The notes: generated by a model not told the origin, from the sequence alone. 64,000 bases of DNA from Dulcicalothrix desertica PCC 7102 (GCF_003991905.1 NZ_RSCL01000033.1:1-64000); one strand, 5' to 3'; shown: positions 25,480 through 34,261, counted from the first letter of the stretch. A program made the numbers and translations.

Positions 25480-25505
25480 TCTAATTAGACACACATCTAA
25501 TTAGA
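25480..25505. promoter_or_regulatory. Paired TCTAATTAGA palindromes before the DUF2087 gene
   Basis: Two identical perfect 10-bp palindromes TCTAATTAGA lie at 25480-25489 and 25496-25505, 16 bases centre to centre, and the second ends 4 bases before the ATG at 25510. This geometry suits binding of a dimeric repressor to the initiation region, possibly the DUF2087 protein itself. Function is inferred from position only. Confidence 0.45.
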
Positions 25506-25509
25506 TATT

Positions 25510-25827
25510 ATGCTTAACAAACAATTTGACATATCGCTCGAACAAGTTGAGGATGAAGCTTGGGCGGCGAAAGTTCTTAGTAACTATACAGTGGTTGACA
25601 AAACAAGCGCATTACCCCGTTTGAAGGATATTCCAGCAACTCGTAAAAAGCGCTTAGTAATTTTAAAATGGCTAGTAAGTCATTTTGAGCAGGGTGCAAA
25701 CTATCGAGAAGCTAAGGTCAACGAAATTATTAAGCAATTTCACCCTGATTGTGCTACGCTACGACGCGAAATGATAGGTTACAATTTGATGCAGCGAGAA
25801 TCTGGTATTTACTGGCGCCAAAATTAA
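25510..25827 (+). CDS. DUF2087-domain protein
   Basis: The 105 residues end in a DUF2087-like domain (about 40-105): LPRLKDIPATRKKRLVILKW, a YREAKVNEIIKQFH helix pair and an LRREMIGYNLMQRESG..YWR end. DUF2087 commonly occurs at the C-terminus of ArsR-like regulators and resembles a winged-helix fold, so a DNA-binding role is likely. Two palindromes overlap its start region. The N-terminal 35 residues are acidic and unassigned. Confidence 0.75.
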   Translation: MLNKQFDISLEQVEDEAWAAKVLSNYTVVDKTSALPRLKDIPATRKKRLVILKWLVSHFEQGANYREAKVNEIIKQFHPDCATLRREMIGYNLMQRESGIYWRQN

Positions 25828-25942
25828 GATTAATTCTGTTTGTGGTCTCTAGGTTAAAAACTCTAGATATAATACATGTATATCCATAAAAACATCAGCC
25901 TTATGAAATTAAGGCTTGTTTTTTATCTATGAGGAATGGGGT

Positions 25943-27205
25943 ATGCCGATTAAAAGTATACATGTTTCAAATTTTAAAAGTTTTAGAGATTCTTATATAG
26001 AACTGGGAAAACTTAATATTTTAATTGGCGCCAATGCTTCTGGTAAATCTAATTTTTTACAAATATTGAAATTTTTGAGAGATATCAGAAACTTTGGACT
26101 TGATAATGCAATTTCTTTACAAGGTGGGGTCGAGTATTTAATTAATACTAGGATTAACACATCTCAAGAATTTAAAGTTAATATTGTATTTGATGATAAA
26201 CACGAGAGATTTATAAAAAAAAATAATCAAACGAGTCTTTTAAAAATATTACAAAGCAGTTATGAACTATCTATCCAATTTAGTCCTAATCATGTAGATT
26301 TTGTTATTACAGAAGATAAACTGATACAGAATTGCGAAATATATAATTTTCATGATGAGAGTAGTGAGCAAAAAAATAAAATCGCCAATAGCAAAATAGT
26401 TTTATCCAAAAATCAGAATAAAATTGATATTGATTATCGGTCTGATAATAATTCAAGTACAATCAACAAATTTGATGTTCTGCCAATACATTATTTTGCA
26501 TCGCAAGAATTGAAATCAAATACAGTGCTTTTAGAAAATCCTTTTTTGTCATTATTAATGCCAGAAGATAGCGATACTTTGAAGAATGTATCGATTTACG
26601 ATTTTGATCATAAACTGACAAAAAAAGCAACACCGATTACTGGAAAACTAGAACTTGAAGAAGACGGTACTAATTTACCTATCGTTATTAAAAAGATAAT
26701 TAGAGAGGGTAATAGTAAAAGGAAATTGTTAAACTTGCTCTCAGTAGTACTACCCTTTGTTAAGGATTTGAAAATTGAAGAGTATACAGATAAATCTTTA
26801 ATTTTTCAAATCAAAGAGCAATACTTAAAAAATGATAATAATTATATACCATCATCATTAATATCTGATGGTACAGTCAATATTATAGCTTTGTTAATTG
26901 CATTGTATTTTGAGAATGAACCATTAACGATAATCGAAGAACCAGAAAGAAATATACATCCTTACCTCATCTCTAAAATTATTGAAATGATGAAAGAAGC
27001 ATCGATGAATAAGCAAATTATAGTAACTACTCATAATCCCGAAATGGTTAAATATGCAAATAGAGAAAGTATATTATTAATATCGAGAGATAAACAAGGA
27101 TTCTCTCAAATATCAAGACCTTATGAGCAAGAAGAAATTAAAATATTCTTAGAAAATCAAATTGAGTTTGAGGAATTATATGTAAAAAATTTGCTCAGTA
27201 TTTAG
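25943..27205 (+). CDS. AAA/OLD-type ATPase, putative defence ATPase
   Basis: From the ATG at 25943 the protein is 420 residues. It begins with IKSIHVSNFKSF and the Walker A motif GANASGKSN (29-37), typical of AAA_21/OLD and RecF-like ATPases. It has an ABC-type SDGTVNIIALLIA signature, a Walker B with two acids (TIIEEPERNIHP) and the switch histidine in VTTHNPEMV. It lacks a nuclease domain of its own; the TOPRIM-like protein starting 29 bases downstream could supply it. The gene is conspicuously AT-rich and, apart from one site near its start, free of GGCGCC, which suggests recent acquisition. Confidence 0.82.
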   Translation: MPIKSIHVSNFKSFRDSYIELGKLNILIGANASGKSNFLQILKFLRDIRNFGLDNAISLQGGVEYLINTRINTSQEFKVNIVFDDKHERFIKKNNQTSLLKILQSSYELSIQFSPNHVDFVITEDKLIQNCEIYNFHDESSEQKNKIANSKIVLSKNQNKIDIDYRSDNNSSTINKFDVLPIHYFASQELKSNTVLLENPFLSLLMPEDSDTLKNVSIYDFDHKLTKKATPITGKLELEEDGTNLPIVIKKIIREGNSKRKLLNLLSVVLPFVKDLKIEEYTDKSLIFQIKEQYLKNDNNYIPSSLISDGTVNIIALLIALYFENEPLTIIEEPERNIHPYLISKIIEMMKEASMNKQIIVTTHNPEMVKYANRESILLISRDKQGFSQISRPYEQEEIKIFLENQIEFEELYVKNLLSI

Positions 27206-27234
27206 AAAAAGAGAAGAGCCTATAGAAATAAATT

Positions 27235-27771
27235 ATGTCAACAAAAAACGGTTTATTCATTTGGGTAGAAGGTTCTGATGATGAGAGGTTTTTCCAAAGA
27301 ATCTTTTGCCCGTTGTTTGAACAACAATACGATTATACAAAAATTATTAAATACTCTGGAGAAAATCCAACTTGGCAGAATAAATTTTTAAAAAGCATAG
27401 TCAGTATGAATGCAAATTATATTTTCACAGCAGATATTGATAGAGCGAGATGTATCTCGACTAAAAAGGATTATATAAAAGCTAAGGTTACTAATATTGA
27501 GATAAGTAATATAGTGGTAGTTATACAAGAGATAGAAAGCTGGTATTTAGCAGGCCTTGATGATGATAGCTGTAAGTCACTAGGTATAAAATTAAAAGAG
27601 AGTAGCACAAATTTAATTACTAAAGAAGATTTTAATCGGCTCATACCTAGCAATTTTAAAGCTTCCAGGATTGATTTTATGATTGAGATATTAAATTTAT
27701 TTAAAATTGATATTGCAAAACAAAGAAACTCTTCTTTAAAATATTTTTGTGATAAGTATTTACAGGAATAA
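27235..27771 (+). CDS. TOPRIM-like putative nuclease partner
   Basis: The 178-residue protein has the acidic pattern of a TOPRIM fold: E12 in IWVEGSDDERFF and the DxD pair D67/D69 in FTADIDRARC. A later VVIQEIESWYLAGLDD segment resembles the EFEALLF region of DUF4276-like proteins. It is probably co-transcribed with the ATPase upstream. Together they form an OLD-like or PARIS-like two-part arrangement, though the small size does not match AriB as I know it. AT-rich codon use is like its partner's. Confidence 0.65.
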   Translation: MSTKNGLFIWVEGSDDERFFQRIFCPLFEQQYDYTKIIKYSGENPTWQNKFLKSIVSMNANYIFTADIDRARCISTKKDYIKAKVTNIEISNIVVVIQEIESWYLAGLDDDSCKSLGIKLKESSTNLITKEDFNRLIPSNFKASRIDFMIEILNLFKIDIAKQRNSSLKYFCDKYLQE

Positions 27772-27802
27772 TATAGTCATATATAACATTCTCATGACAA
27801 AA

Positions 27803-27935
27803 GTTGGGTTTCCCTACCATAAGTGGATATCCTACCCTGCGGGAAAACTCCGTTTACGGATAACGAGAAAACATTCGGTTTACGGATAACGGGACAGTAC
27901 GTGAACGCAAAGCCTCCACCCAACCTACAGTTATT
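27803..27935. repeat. Composite of dispersed repeat pieces
   Basis: The spacer joins GTTGGGTTTCCC and CCACCCAACCTACAG ends (GTAGGTTGGG family) around a CCCTGCGGGAAAACTCCGTT piece, found nested at 4883-4905, and two copies of TTTACGGATAACG. No gene is supported; the 66-codon frame at 27823-28023 runs straight through these repeats. Confidence 0.65.
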
Positions 27936-28019
27936 CTATGTGAACTCTCGTGGTCTCTGTGCTAAAGAGATATATTATCAAAATTTGTTTGTAGGTCAGG
28001 TGAGCCGACGTGTGATATA

Positions 28020-28733
28020 TTAACCTTCACCTAGATATGCTTTACGAACTTCTTCGTTGGTTTGTAAGTCACTAGCTCGACCTTCTAGTTCTATTTTGCC
28101 TGTTCGTAGTACGTAACCGCGTACTGCTACATCTAATGCTTGGCGAGCGTTTTGTTCTACTAGTAAAATAGTTGTTTCTCTTTCTTTGTTTATTTGTTTA
28201 ATTAGAGAAAATATTTCTTGCACTAAGTTAGGCGCCAAACCCATACTTGGTTCATCGAGTAGTAGTAAGCGAGGTTTTGCCATCAATGCGCGTCCTATTG
28301 ATAGCATTTGTTGCTCTCCTCCGCTAAGTGTTCCTCCTTTTTGCGCTATTCGCTCTCGCAAACGGGGAAATAAACTTAGGACGTATTCTAAATCTGATTT
28401 TATACCAAGTTTATCTTTTCGAGAAAAGGCGCCCATTTCTAAATTTTCTAGTACTGTCATGCGCGGAAAAATCATTCGTCCTTCGGGACTTTGAGCTATT
28501 CGTAGTTCACGCACAATTTTTTGCGGTGATACGGTTTCGATTGGTTTTCCCTCGAATAATATCGTACCTTGACGGGGACGTATTAACCCTTGGATGGTTC
28601 TTAGGAGAGTGGTTTTTCCGGCGCCGTTGCTGCCGATGAGTGTGCAGATTTCGCCCTGGTTGATTTTTATTGAGATTCCTTTGAGGGCTTGTATATTACC
28701 GTAGTATGTGTGTATATCTTTTACTTCTAGCAT
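28020..28733 (-). CDS. livF: Branched-chain/neutral amino-acid ABC transporter ATPase LivF-type
   Basis: This 237-residue ABC ATPase has Walker A GSNGAGKTT (34-42), the signature LSGGE (136-140), Walker B LLLLDE (156-161) and the LivF-type QSPEGRMIFPRMTVLENLEMGA segment (81-102). It is the last gene of a five-gene HAAT-family uptake system transcribed from 33784. In cyanobacteria such systems (for example Nat) import neutral amino acids. A repeat spacer of about 120 bases separates it from livG. Confidence 0.93.
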   Translation of the reverse strand: MLEVKDIHTYYGNIQALKGISIKINQGEICTLIGSNGAGKTTLLRTIQGLIRPRQGTILFEGKPIETVSPQKIVRELRIAQSPEGRMIFPRMTVLENLEMGAFSRKDKLGIKSDLEYVLSLFPRLRERIAQKGGTLSGGEQQMLSIGRALMAKPRLLLLDEPSMGLAPNLVQEIFSLIKQINKERETTILLVEQNARQALDVAVRGYVLRTGKIELEGRASDLQTNEEVRKAYLGEG

Positions 28734-28740
28734 TACATTA

Positions 28741-28845
28741 AGGGGGGCAGGTTTACAGGTGGGGGGGGGCAGGTTTACAGGTATCCTTAAGGGTGGTGAA
28801 GGTTGTGGGTTAACCTGCCCTTACAGGATAGGTACTAGTATAGGA
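28741..28845. repeat. G-rich tandem repeat between livG and livF
   Basis: GGGCAGGTTTACAGGT occurs twice in tandem, separated by a run of nine G (28761-28769), and is answered by AACCTGCCCTTACAGG on the other side, making a large inverted repeat. A related GGCGGGTT...AACCCGCCC element is at about 47790-47850. It lies within the transporter operon. Confidence 0.65.
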
Positions 28846-28854
28846 TGGGTACTA

Positions 28855-29640
28855 CTACTCTTTGCCTAGGTATGCTTCGATGACTAGGGGGTCTTGACGT
28901 ACATGATTGGGTGTTCCTTCGGAGATTTTTTTACCGTTTGCTAGTACGGTGATGTAGTCGCTGATTCCCATTACTAGTTTCATGTCGTGTTCGATTAGTA
29001 ATATGGTGAGTTGGAGTTCACTACGAATTTGTTGCATGAACGCCGTTAACTCTCCTGTTTCTTTGGGATTCATTCCCGCTGTTGGTTCGTCTAATAGCAG
29101 TAATTGCGGTTCGGATGCTAATGCTCTCGCTATTTCTAGGCGCCTTTGTTCTCCGTAAGATAGGTTTTTTGCTAATTCAAATGTTCTAGATTTCGCTAAT
29201 CCTGCGTATTCTAACCAATATAAGGCTTTTTTTCTGGCGTTTGCTTCTTCTTGTACAACTGCTGGTGGACGTAGTAAGGTTCCAACTAAGTTAGCTTTGA
29301 GTTTGGAGTGCATCCCAACTAGTACGTTATCTAGTACTGTCATGTTGTTAAACAAGCGGATATTTTGGAAAGTTCTAGCTACTCCTAGTTTGGTTAATTC
29401 GTCTGGTTTTAAGCCTGTTATGTCTCTATCATAAAGCCATAATCTACCTGCACTGGGGCTGTAAATTCCGGTCAGCATGTTGAAGAATGTTGTTTTTCCG
29501 GCGCCGTTTGGACCGATAAGACTAGCAATGCTTCCTTTTTCTAGGACAAAATCAACTTGATTTACTGCTGTCAAGCCACCAAATCGCATTGTCAGTTGCT
29601 GTGCTTCTAATATTGCTACTTTGGGTTCTACTGCCATCAT
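28855..29640 (-). CDS. livG: Branched-chain/neutral amino-acid ABC transporter ATPase LivG-type
   Basis: The 261-residue ABC ATPase carries Walker A GPNGAGKTT (43-51), the LivG-specific FNMLTGIY and GVARTFQNIRLFNNMTVL segments, the signature LSYGEQ and Walker B LLLLDEPTAGMNP. It pairs with LivF as the nucleotide-binding heterodimer that drives uptake through the LivH/LivM permeases. It is followed by livF and preceded by livM, with a hairpin of the GAAACCGGG family in the 71-base gap. Confidence 0.93.
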   Translation of the reverse strand: MMAVEPKVAILEAQQLTMRFGGLTAVNQVDFVLEKGSIASLIGPNGAGKTTFFNMLTGIYSPSAGRLWLYDRDITGLKPDELTKLGVARTFQNIRLFNNMTVLDNVLVGMHSKLKANLVGTLLRPPAVVQEEANARKKALYWLEYAGLAKSRTFELAKNLSYGEQRRLEIARALASEPQLLLLDEPTAGMNPKETGELTAFMQQIRSELQLTILLIEHDMKLVMGISDYITVLANGKKISEGTPNHVRQDPLVIEAYLGKE

Positions 29641-29672
29641 ATATACTTTCTTTTTAAGTAAATTTGACTATT

Positions 29673-29706
29673 AGAAACCGGGTTTTTACCAAAAAACCCG
29701 GTTTCT
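29673..29706. terminator. GAAACCGGGTTTTT hairpin between livM and livG
   Basis: Perfect 15-bp arms AGAAACCGGGTTTTT and AAAAACCCGGTTTCT around loop ACCA. It is the sister of the hairpin at 22987-23024: the stem differs by a C-to-T change matched by G-to-A on the other arm. Its place inside the transporter operon suggests an mRNA-stability or partial-termination role rather than full termination. Confidence 0.6.
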
Positions 29707-29711
29707 TTGTT

Positions 29712-31247
29712 TTAACTATCGGTTGTTTCTCCATGTAGTTCTGCTTGATGCAGTCTATCGGGAACTAGTCCTTCTGGACGCACTAACATCATAATTACAA
29801 GAGTTAAACCAAACAGAAATAAACGCATTTGTGTTGGGTCTAAGCTTGTTCTAATAAATTCTTGCCATTGTGGATTGCTAATTAGCGGTAGCAAAGTTGT
29901 CGTGCGAATTCCTTCTAATATTCTGGCGATTTGAGGTAGAAATAGTCGGTCGGCGCCCATTATAATGATGCCACCTAGGATAACTCCTGTCATGTTTCCT
30001 AAACCGCCTAAAATCACCATACACAGTATAATTACAGACACTGAAAAGTCAAATACGCTAGGGAAAATCGCACTGATATAAGCGGCGTAAAATGAACCTG
30101 CAAATCCTGCAAAAGCTGCTCCCATTGCAAATGCCAGTAATTTTGTTCTAACAAGATTTATACCCATAGCACTTGCGGCAAGCTCATCTTCGCGAATTGC
30201 CGTCCAAGCTCTTCCTAAACGCGAATCTCGTAATCGACTAATTGCGAAGTAAGAGAAAATTACGAGAAATAAAATCAAATAATACCAAGGAAAAGGATTG
30301 CTGCTGGTGAAACTACCGATGATTGGTAGGTAGGGTCGGTCGATAGGGTTAATTCCTGGTTCACCACCAGTCAAATTAATCGCGCGGTCACATCCTACAA
30401 GACAAATCGCCATTTCTGGGCGCCCAATTAAGCTACCAATAATTTTAGAAATTGGTTCTTCGATACGAATTTGCGTCAAGTTACGAAAAAGAACAGGGAC
30501 GATTTCTCCGAAACCGAGGGTAACGATAGCAAGGTAATCACCTCTCAACCGCAATGTTGGAGTTCCAAGAATTACGCCAAACATCGCTGCAACTGCTGCT
30601 GCAATGGGAATTACTAGCCAAAAGTTCCAGTGAATATTAAGTTGAGGTGAACACAGTAAACCTGTTGTGTAGGCGCCAATTGCAAAAAAAGCTGCGTAAC
30701 CTAAGTCAAGCAGTCCAGCAAAGCCAACGGTAATATTTAAACCCAGTGCTAACAGAACAAAAATTTGGATTTCAATTACTGTTGATATCCAACGAGTCTG
30801 CGCGACTGCATCCACGAAGGGAAATAAAATTACTGAAAAACCAAGAACGATTAACATTCCTAGTTGTCGCTGTTTGGGATTTAACGCGGTAATTGCTCCA
30901 GTAATAGCAGCAAATAACGGCGCAATCACAAGACCGCTAACCCCGAACAATAAAGCTTGTGGAAAACCAATTGCAGGGCGCCCTGAAATTGGTAGTAATA
31001 ATAAACCTTGAATTAAACTGCCAAGCAGTACACATGTACCTAGTTTTAATCCTGAAAAAGCACCATTAACAGCACCTGTAGTAGGACTATTAATTCTTTT
31101 ACCTTGAGTTTGGGTTATTCCTATTGCCGTACCAAGTAGCCAGCTTATAACTGCACCACTCCAACCACCAAAGGTTAGGACGGTAATGGCGCCAACTATT
31201 CCGAAAACCCCAATTGATTTGATTATTTGGTTTAGTAATTTTTTCAT
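29712..31247 (-). CDS. livM: Branched-chain/neutral amino-acid ABC permease LivM-type, N-terminally extended
   Basis: The 511-residue protein has a LivM-type permease core from about residue 150 (LALGLNITVGFAGLLDLGYAAFFAIGAYT, near 171-200), with the cytoplasmic contact loop SRLGRAWTAIREDELAASAMGIN. The first 140 or so residues form an extra hydrophobic domain with about four helices, rich in glycine and not part of the usual 320-420-residue permease. It is preceded by livH by 23 bases. A polar loop near 255-310 contains two cysteines (CLVGCD). Confidence 0.9.
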   Translation of the reverse strand: MKKLLNQIIKSIGVFGIVGAITVLTFGGWSGAVISWLLGTAIGITQTQGKRINSPTTGAVNGAFSGLKLGTCVLLGSLIQGLLLLPISGRPAIGFPQALLFGVSGLVIAPLFAAITGAITALNPKQRQLGMLIVLGFSVILFPFVDAVAQTRWISTVIEIQIFVLLALGLNITVGFAGLLDLGYAAFFAIGAYTTGLLCSPQLNIHWNFWLVIPIAAAVAAMFGVILGTPTLRLRGDYLAIVTLGFGEIVPVLFRNLTQIRIEEPISKIIGSLIGRPEMAICLVGCDRAINLTGGEPGINPIDRPYLPIIGSFTSSNPFPWYYLILFLVIFSYFAISRLRDSRLGRAWTAIREDELAASAMGINLVRTKLLAFAMGAAFAGFAGSFYAAYISAIFPSVFDFSVSVIILCMVILGGLGNMTGVILGGIIIMGADRLFLPQIARILEGIRTTTLLPLISNPQWQEFIRTSLDPTQMRLFLFGLTLVIMMLVRPEGLVPDRLHQAELHGETTDS

Positions 31248-31270
31248 GGTGATTACTTTTATCTTTCTTG

Positions 31271-32401
31271 TTAAACCTTTTCTTGTGCGCTATCACCAAG
31301 TAGACCACCTGGTCGTAACGCCAAAATTATCACCAAAACCGCAAACACCCAAGCATTTGTCCATCGACTTGAGAAATATTGATCGCTTATAGCTGAGAGT
31401 AATCCAATTAATAATCCCCCTAACATGGCGCCTACAATATTGCCAATTCCTCCTAAAACTGCTGCGGTGAATGCTCGTAACCCAGCAGTAAAACCCATTG
31501 TAAATACAATTGTATTGTTATAAAGTCCGACTAATAACCCTGCTGCTCCTGCTAAACAACCACCAATTAAAAAAGTCAGTATAATAATGCCATCTACATT
31601 AATACCCATCATTTTAGCTGCATCTCGATTTTGGGCAGTTGCGCGCATTGCTTTACCCCAAGATGTAAACTGTACAAATGAATGTAGCCCCACCATTAAA
31701 ACTAGTGCAGTCACCAATACGATTAAGTCTTTAGTTGTGAATTGAATAGTGGTTTCAATTCCTAATGCTTTGAAAATATCTATACGCGGTAATAAGTCTG
31801 GGAAGTTCTTTGGTGCTGCGGCGTTTACACCCATTACAGGGATAAATGACTTTAAGCCACCCCAGAACAGTCCAGTATTTTGAAAAATGAACGAAACTCC
31901 AATTGCCGAAATTAAAGGCGCCAATCGTGGGGCATTTCGTAATGGTCGGTAGGCGTACTTCTCAGTTAATATATTTAAAGAAGCGCATAAAGCACAGCTA
32001 ACAATCAAAGCTATTATTATAGCCCCAATACTAGCTTGAAATGAAGTGCCATCAGTAATTCCAAAAGCACCGATAACAGTTAGTGATGCAAATGCACCTA
32101 ACATGTATAAATCGCCGTGAGCAAAGTTAATCAACTCGATGATGCCGTAAACCATTGTGTAGCCTAATGCAATAATCGCAATAATTGCACCGTTCACAAG
32201 TCCGATTAATAACTGTTGTACTAAAAGAGCAGGGTTACTTTTGATTTCGCCTATAATTCTTGGTAAATCAAACCCTGCTATTGGCGCCAGTAATAAAACT
32301 AAATAAGCTATAACGATATATAAAAGAATTTTTTGCCAACCGCTTAATGATTTTTTACCTAGCGAACTACTTTTAGATGCTTTCTGGAGTGATTTTATCA
32401 T
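31271..32401 (-). CDS. livH: Branched-chain/neutral amino-acid ABC permease LivH-type
   Basis: The 376-residue polytopic protein has the LivH hallmarks ALGYTMVYGIIELINFAHGDLYMLGAF (near 78-104), the coupling loop SWGKAMRATAQNRDAAKMMGIN and a final ALRPGGLLGD. It forms the translocation pore with LivM. An N-terminal stretch of about 55 residues with one extra hydrophobic segment precedes the core. It is the first permease gene after the binding-protein gene, separated from it by a tetraloop hairpin at 32437-32454. Confidence 0.93.
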   Translation of the reverse strand: MIKSLQKASKSSSLGKKSLSGWQKILLYIVIAYLVLLLAPIAGFDLPRIIGEIKSNPALLVQQLLIGLVNGAIIAIIALGYTMVYGIIELINFAHGDLYMLGAFASLTVIGAFGITDGTSFQASIGAIIIALIVSCALCASLNILTEKYAYRPLRNAPRLAPLISAIGVSFIFQNTGLFWGGLKSFIPVMGVNAAAPKNFPDLLPRIDIFKALGIETTIQFTTKDLIVLVTALVLMVGLHSFVQFTSWGKAMRATAQNRDAAKMMGINVDGIIILTFLIGGCLAGAAGLLVGLYNNTIVFTMGFTAGLRAFTAAVLGGIGNIVGAMLGGLLIGLLSAISDQYFSSRWTNAWVFAVLVIILALRPGGLLGDSAQEKV

Positions 32402-32436
32402 AGTTGTTTTATGTGTTGGTCATTATCTATATGTAT

Positions 32437-32454
32437 GGTGGACCGAAGCCCACC
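32437..32454 (-). promoter_or_regulatory. C(UUCG)G stem-loop between binding protein and permease genes
   Basis: On the minus (coding) strand, a 7-bp stem GGTGGGC / GTCCACC closes the exceptionally stable tetraloop TTCG. It sits 13 bases after the binding-protein stop. In many ABC operons a hairpin here protects the upstream message and keeps the binding protein in excess; that role is inferred from position. Confidence 0.6.
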
Positions 32455-32467
32455 TTACTGTTAAAAA

Positions 32468-33784
32468 TTATTTGGCTTTAGCGTCTAGTACAGTAACAAA
32501 TTCCCATTTGCTGTTTTTGACGGTATTACCAGACATTGTGGTTAAAGTTGTATCACCATTCGCGTCAAAACTCCAAGTACCAAGAATACCTTGATAGTCT
32601 TTAGTTCCTAAAACTGCATCGCGAATAGCCGCGCGGTCATTTTTACAAACTTTGCCAATACCATTAATAACTACTTTGGCAGCTTCGTAACCATATGCAG
32701 CATAAGCTTCAGGTTCGGCGTTAAATTTCTTCTTATAGCTGTCATACCAAGCTTTACCGGCGCCTGTTAACTGTTTGGGTGGAATACCACCAAAGGTTGC
32801 TAAAACACCTTCTGCATCTTTACCTGCTGCGTCAATCAAAGCTTGTTCATATGTACCATCAGGACTCATAAATTTGACTTTATCTTGTGTCATCCCAACG
32901 TTACGCATATCTTTGATTAACTGCCCAGCGTTATTTTGGGTAATACCACCAAAATAAATCATATCTGGGTTGACTGCTTTGATTTTATTCATCAATGCTC
33001 TATAGTCTGTTGCTCTGGCGTCAATACCTTCGTGTCCTAAAACTTCGATACCAAGTTTTTTGGCAGTAGCTTCAAATACATCAGCGAGTCCTTTGCCGTA
33101 AACTTCTTGGTCATCGAGGATGTAAACTCTTTTGACTCCGAGTGATTTTGCCCAATTTGCTGCTGCAGAACCTTGTAAATCATCAGCAGGAACTACGCGC
33201 GCATAATTTCGCTTGCCATTGGGGTAGTATTTTTCGGGTTCCCCTGGTTCTCCACCTGGTTTAGTTAAGCCCACAGCGGTATTTGCTGGACTGACCATTA
33301 CTAGGTTGGCTTGGTTGAGGATGGGAATTGAAATTTTGGCGGCGCCGGAGTTAAAAGTACCGATATACGCGACAACATTGGGGTCTGAGACTGCTCTATT
33401 TGCGTTTTCAGCTTCTCTAGCAGCATCCCATTTTCCGCTTGCTGCAGTTGCACCGTCTAAAGACTCATATTCAATTTTGAGCTTACCATCACAAACTGTT
33501 GAGTTAGTCTCGTCGAGTGCTTGTTTGATACTGTTGACGATTGTTTGGGTTTGACCGACAGAACTACCTGTTAGGGGAAAGCTGGACATAATTTTAACGG
33601 TGTTGCCAGAAGCACCTCCTGAAGCATCTTGATTTGTGGCGCCAGTACCACCCGTGTTAGTACCACCACATCCAGTTACAAACAACCCAATACTACAAAG
33701 AGCCATGAAGAGGATATTGCTGCGAATAAACCCTTGTTTTGACTTGATACGATTGTTAAAGCTAGTTTTTTCGATGTTTTGCAT
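32468..33784 (-). CDS. Amino-acid ABC transporter substrate-binding lipoprotein
   Basis: This 438-residue periplasmic binding protein of the LivJ/Nat type is first in the transporter operon. A hydrophobic segment ends in the lipobox FVTGC (lipidated C39), after an unusually long polar N-terminus of about 23 residues. The mature part shows VKIMSSFPLTGSS, IGTFNSGAAKISIPI, the VSPANT substrate loop and an EAYAAYGYEAAKVVI hinge. It captures neutral or branched-chain amino acids for LivHMGF; the ligand cannot be fixed from sequence. Confidence 0.9.
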   Translation of the reverse strand: MQNIEKTSFNNRIKSKQGFIRSNILFMALCSIGLFVTGCGGTNTGGTGATNQDASGGASGNTVKIMSSFPLTGSSVGQTQTIVNSIKQALDETNSTVCDGKLKIEYESLDGATAASGKWDAAREAENANRAVSDPNVVAYIGTFNSGAAKISIPILNQANLVMVSPANTAVGLTKPGGEPGEPEKYYPNGKRNYARVVPADDLQGSAAANWAKSLGVKRVYILDDQEVYGKGLADVFEATAKKLGIEVLGHEGIDARATDYRALMNKIKAVNPDMIYFGGITQNNAGQLIKDMRNVGMTQDKVKFMSPDGTYEQALIDAAGKDAEGVLATFGGIPPKQLTGAGKAWYDSYKKKFNAEPEAYAAYGYEAAKVVINGIGKVCKNDRAAIRDAVLGTKDYQGILGTWSFDANGDTTLTTMSGNTVKNSKWEFVTVLDAKAK

Positions 33785-34046
33785 ACTGATTTTACATTTA
33801 CTGGGTTATGAAGCCTTATTAAACATAAGAATTTTTACGTTATCAAGAATAGTATCCAAAAAATAGACTTTGTAAAGATACAGAAATTAACATTGGCAAG
33901 TTAAATGTCAAATTCAATATCGTCTATGTTGGTATCGATTCTAGTAAAAACCACTTATCATTACATATTATCTTTAGAATAACAAGACTTATTTTTATGC
34001 ATTTTTTGGGAATTATAAAGATTAGTTACGTTATTAGAGCTTATTT

Positions 34047-34244
34047 ATGAGTGTGCTGCGACCCCAGTTGCATGGACTAATAGAACAAATGACCGATGAC
34101 GAACTCCAACTAGTTTGGAGTGTAGTGTATGCGTTGCATTGTGACTACAAAGTTCTCAAAGCGATACAGTCCGTTAAACAATTGCAGCAACCGTGGGATG
34201 CATTAACGCATGAGGAAGCGGTGCGATACCTGACAATGACGTAA
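34047..34244 (+). CDS. Putative antitoxin of a RelE/ParE-type pair
   Basis: The 65-residue protein begins with MSVLRPQLHGLIEQMTDDELQLVWSV-type helices and ends ALTHEEAVRYLTM. Such small helical proteins often precede RelE-family toxins in cyanobacteria. It lies 17 bases before the toxin gene. The assignment as antitoxin rests on that arrangement rather than a recognised DNA-binding motif. Confidence 0.65.
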   Translation: MSVLRPQLHGLIEQMTDDELQLVWSVVYALHCDYKVLKAIQSVKQLQQPWDALTHEEAVRYLTMT

Positions 34245-34261
34245 AAAGGGGAAATGTTTGT

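Noticed and set aside
27823-28023. 66-codon plus-strand frame between the TOPRIM gene and livF
   Set aside because: It runs entirely through dispersed repeats seen elsewhere in non-coding positions.
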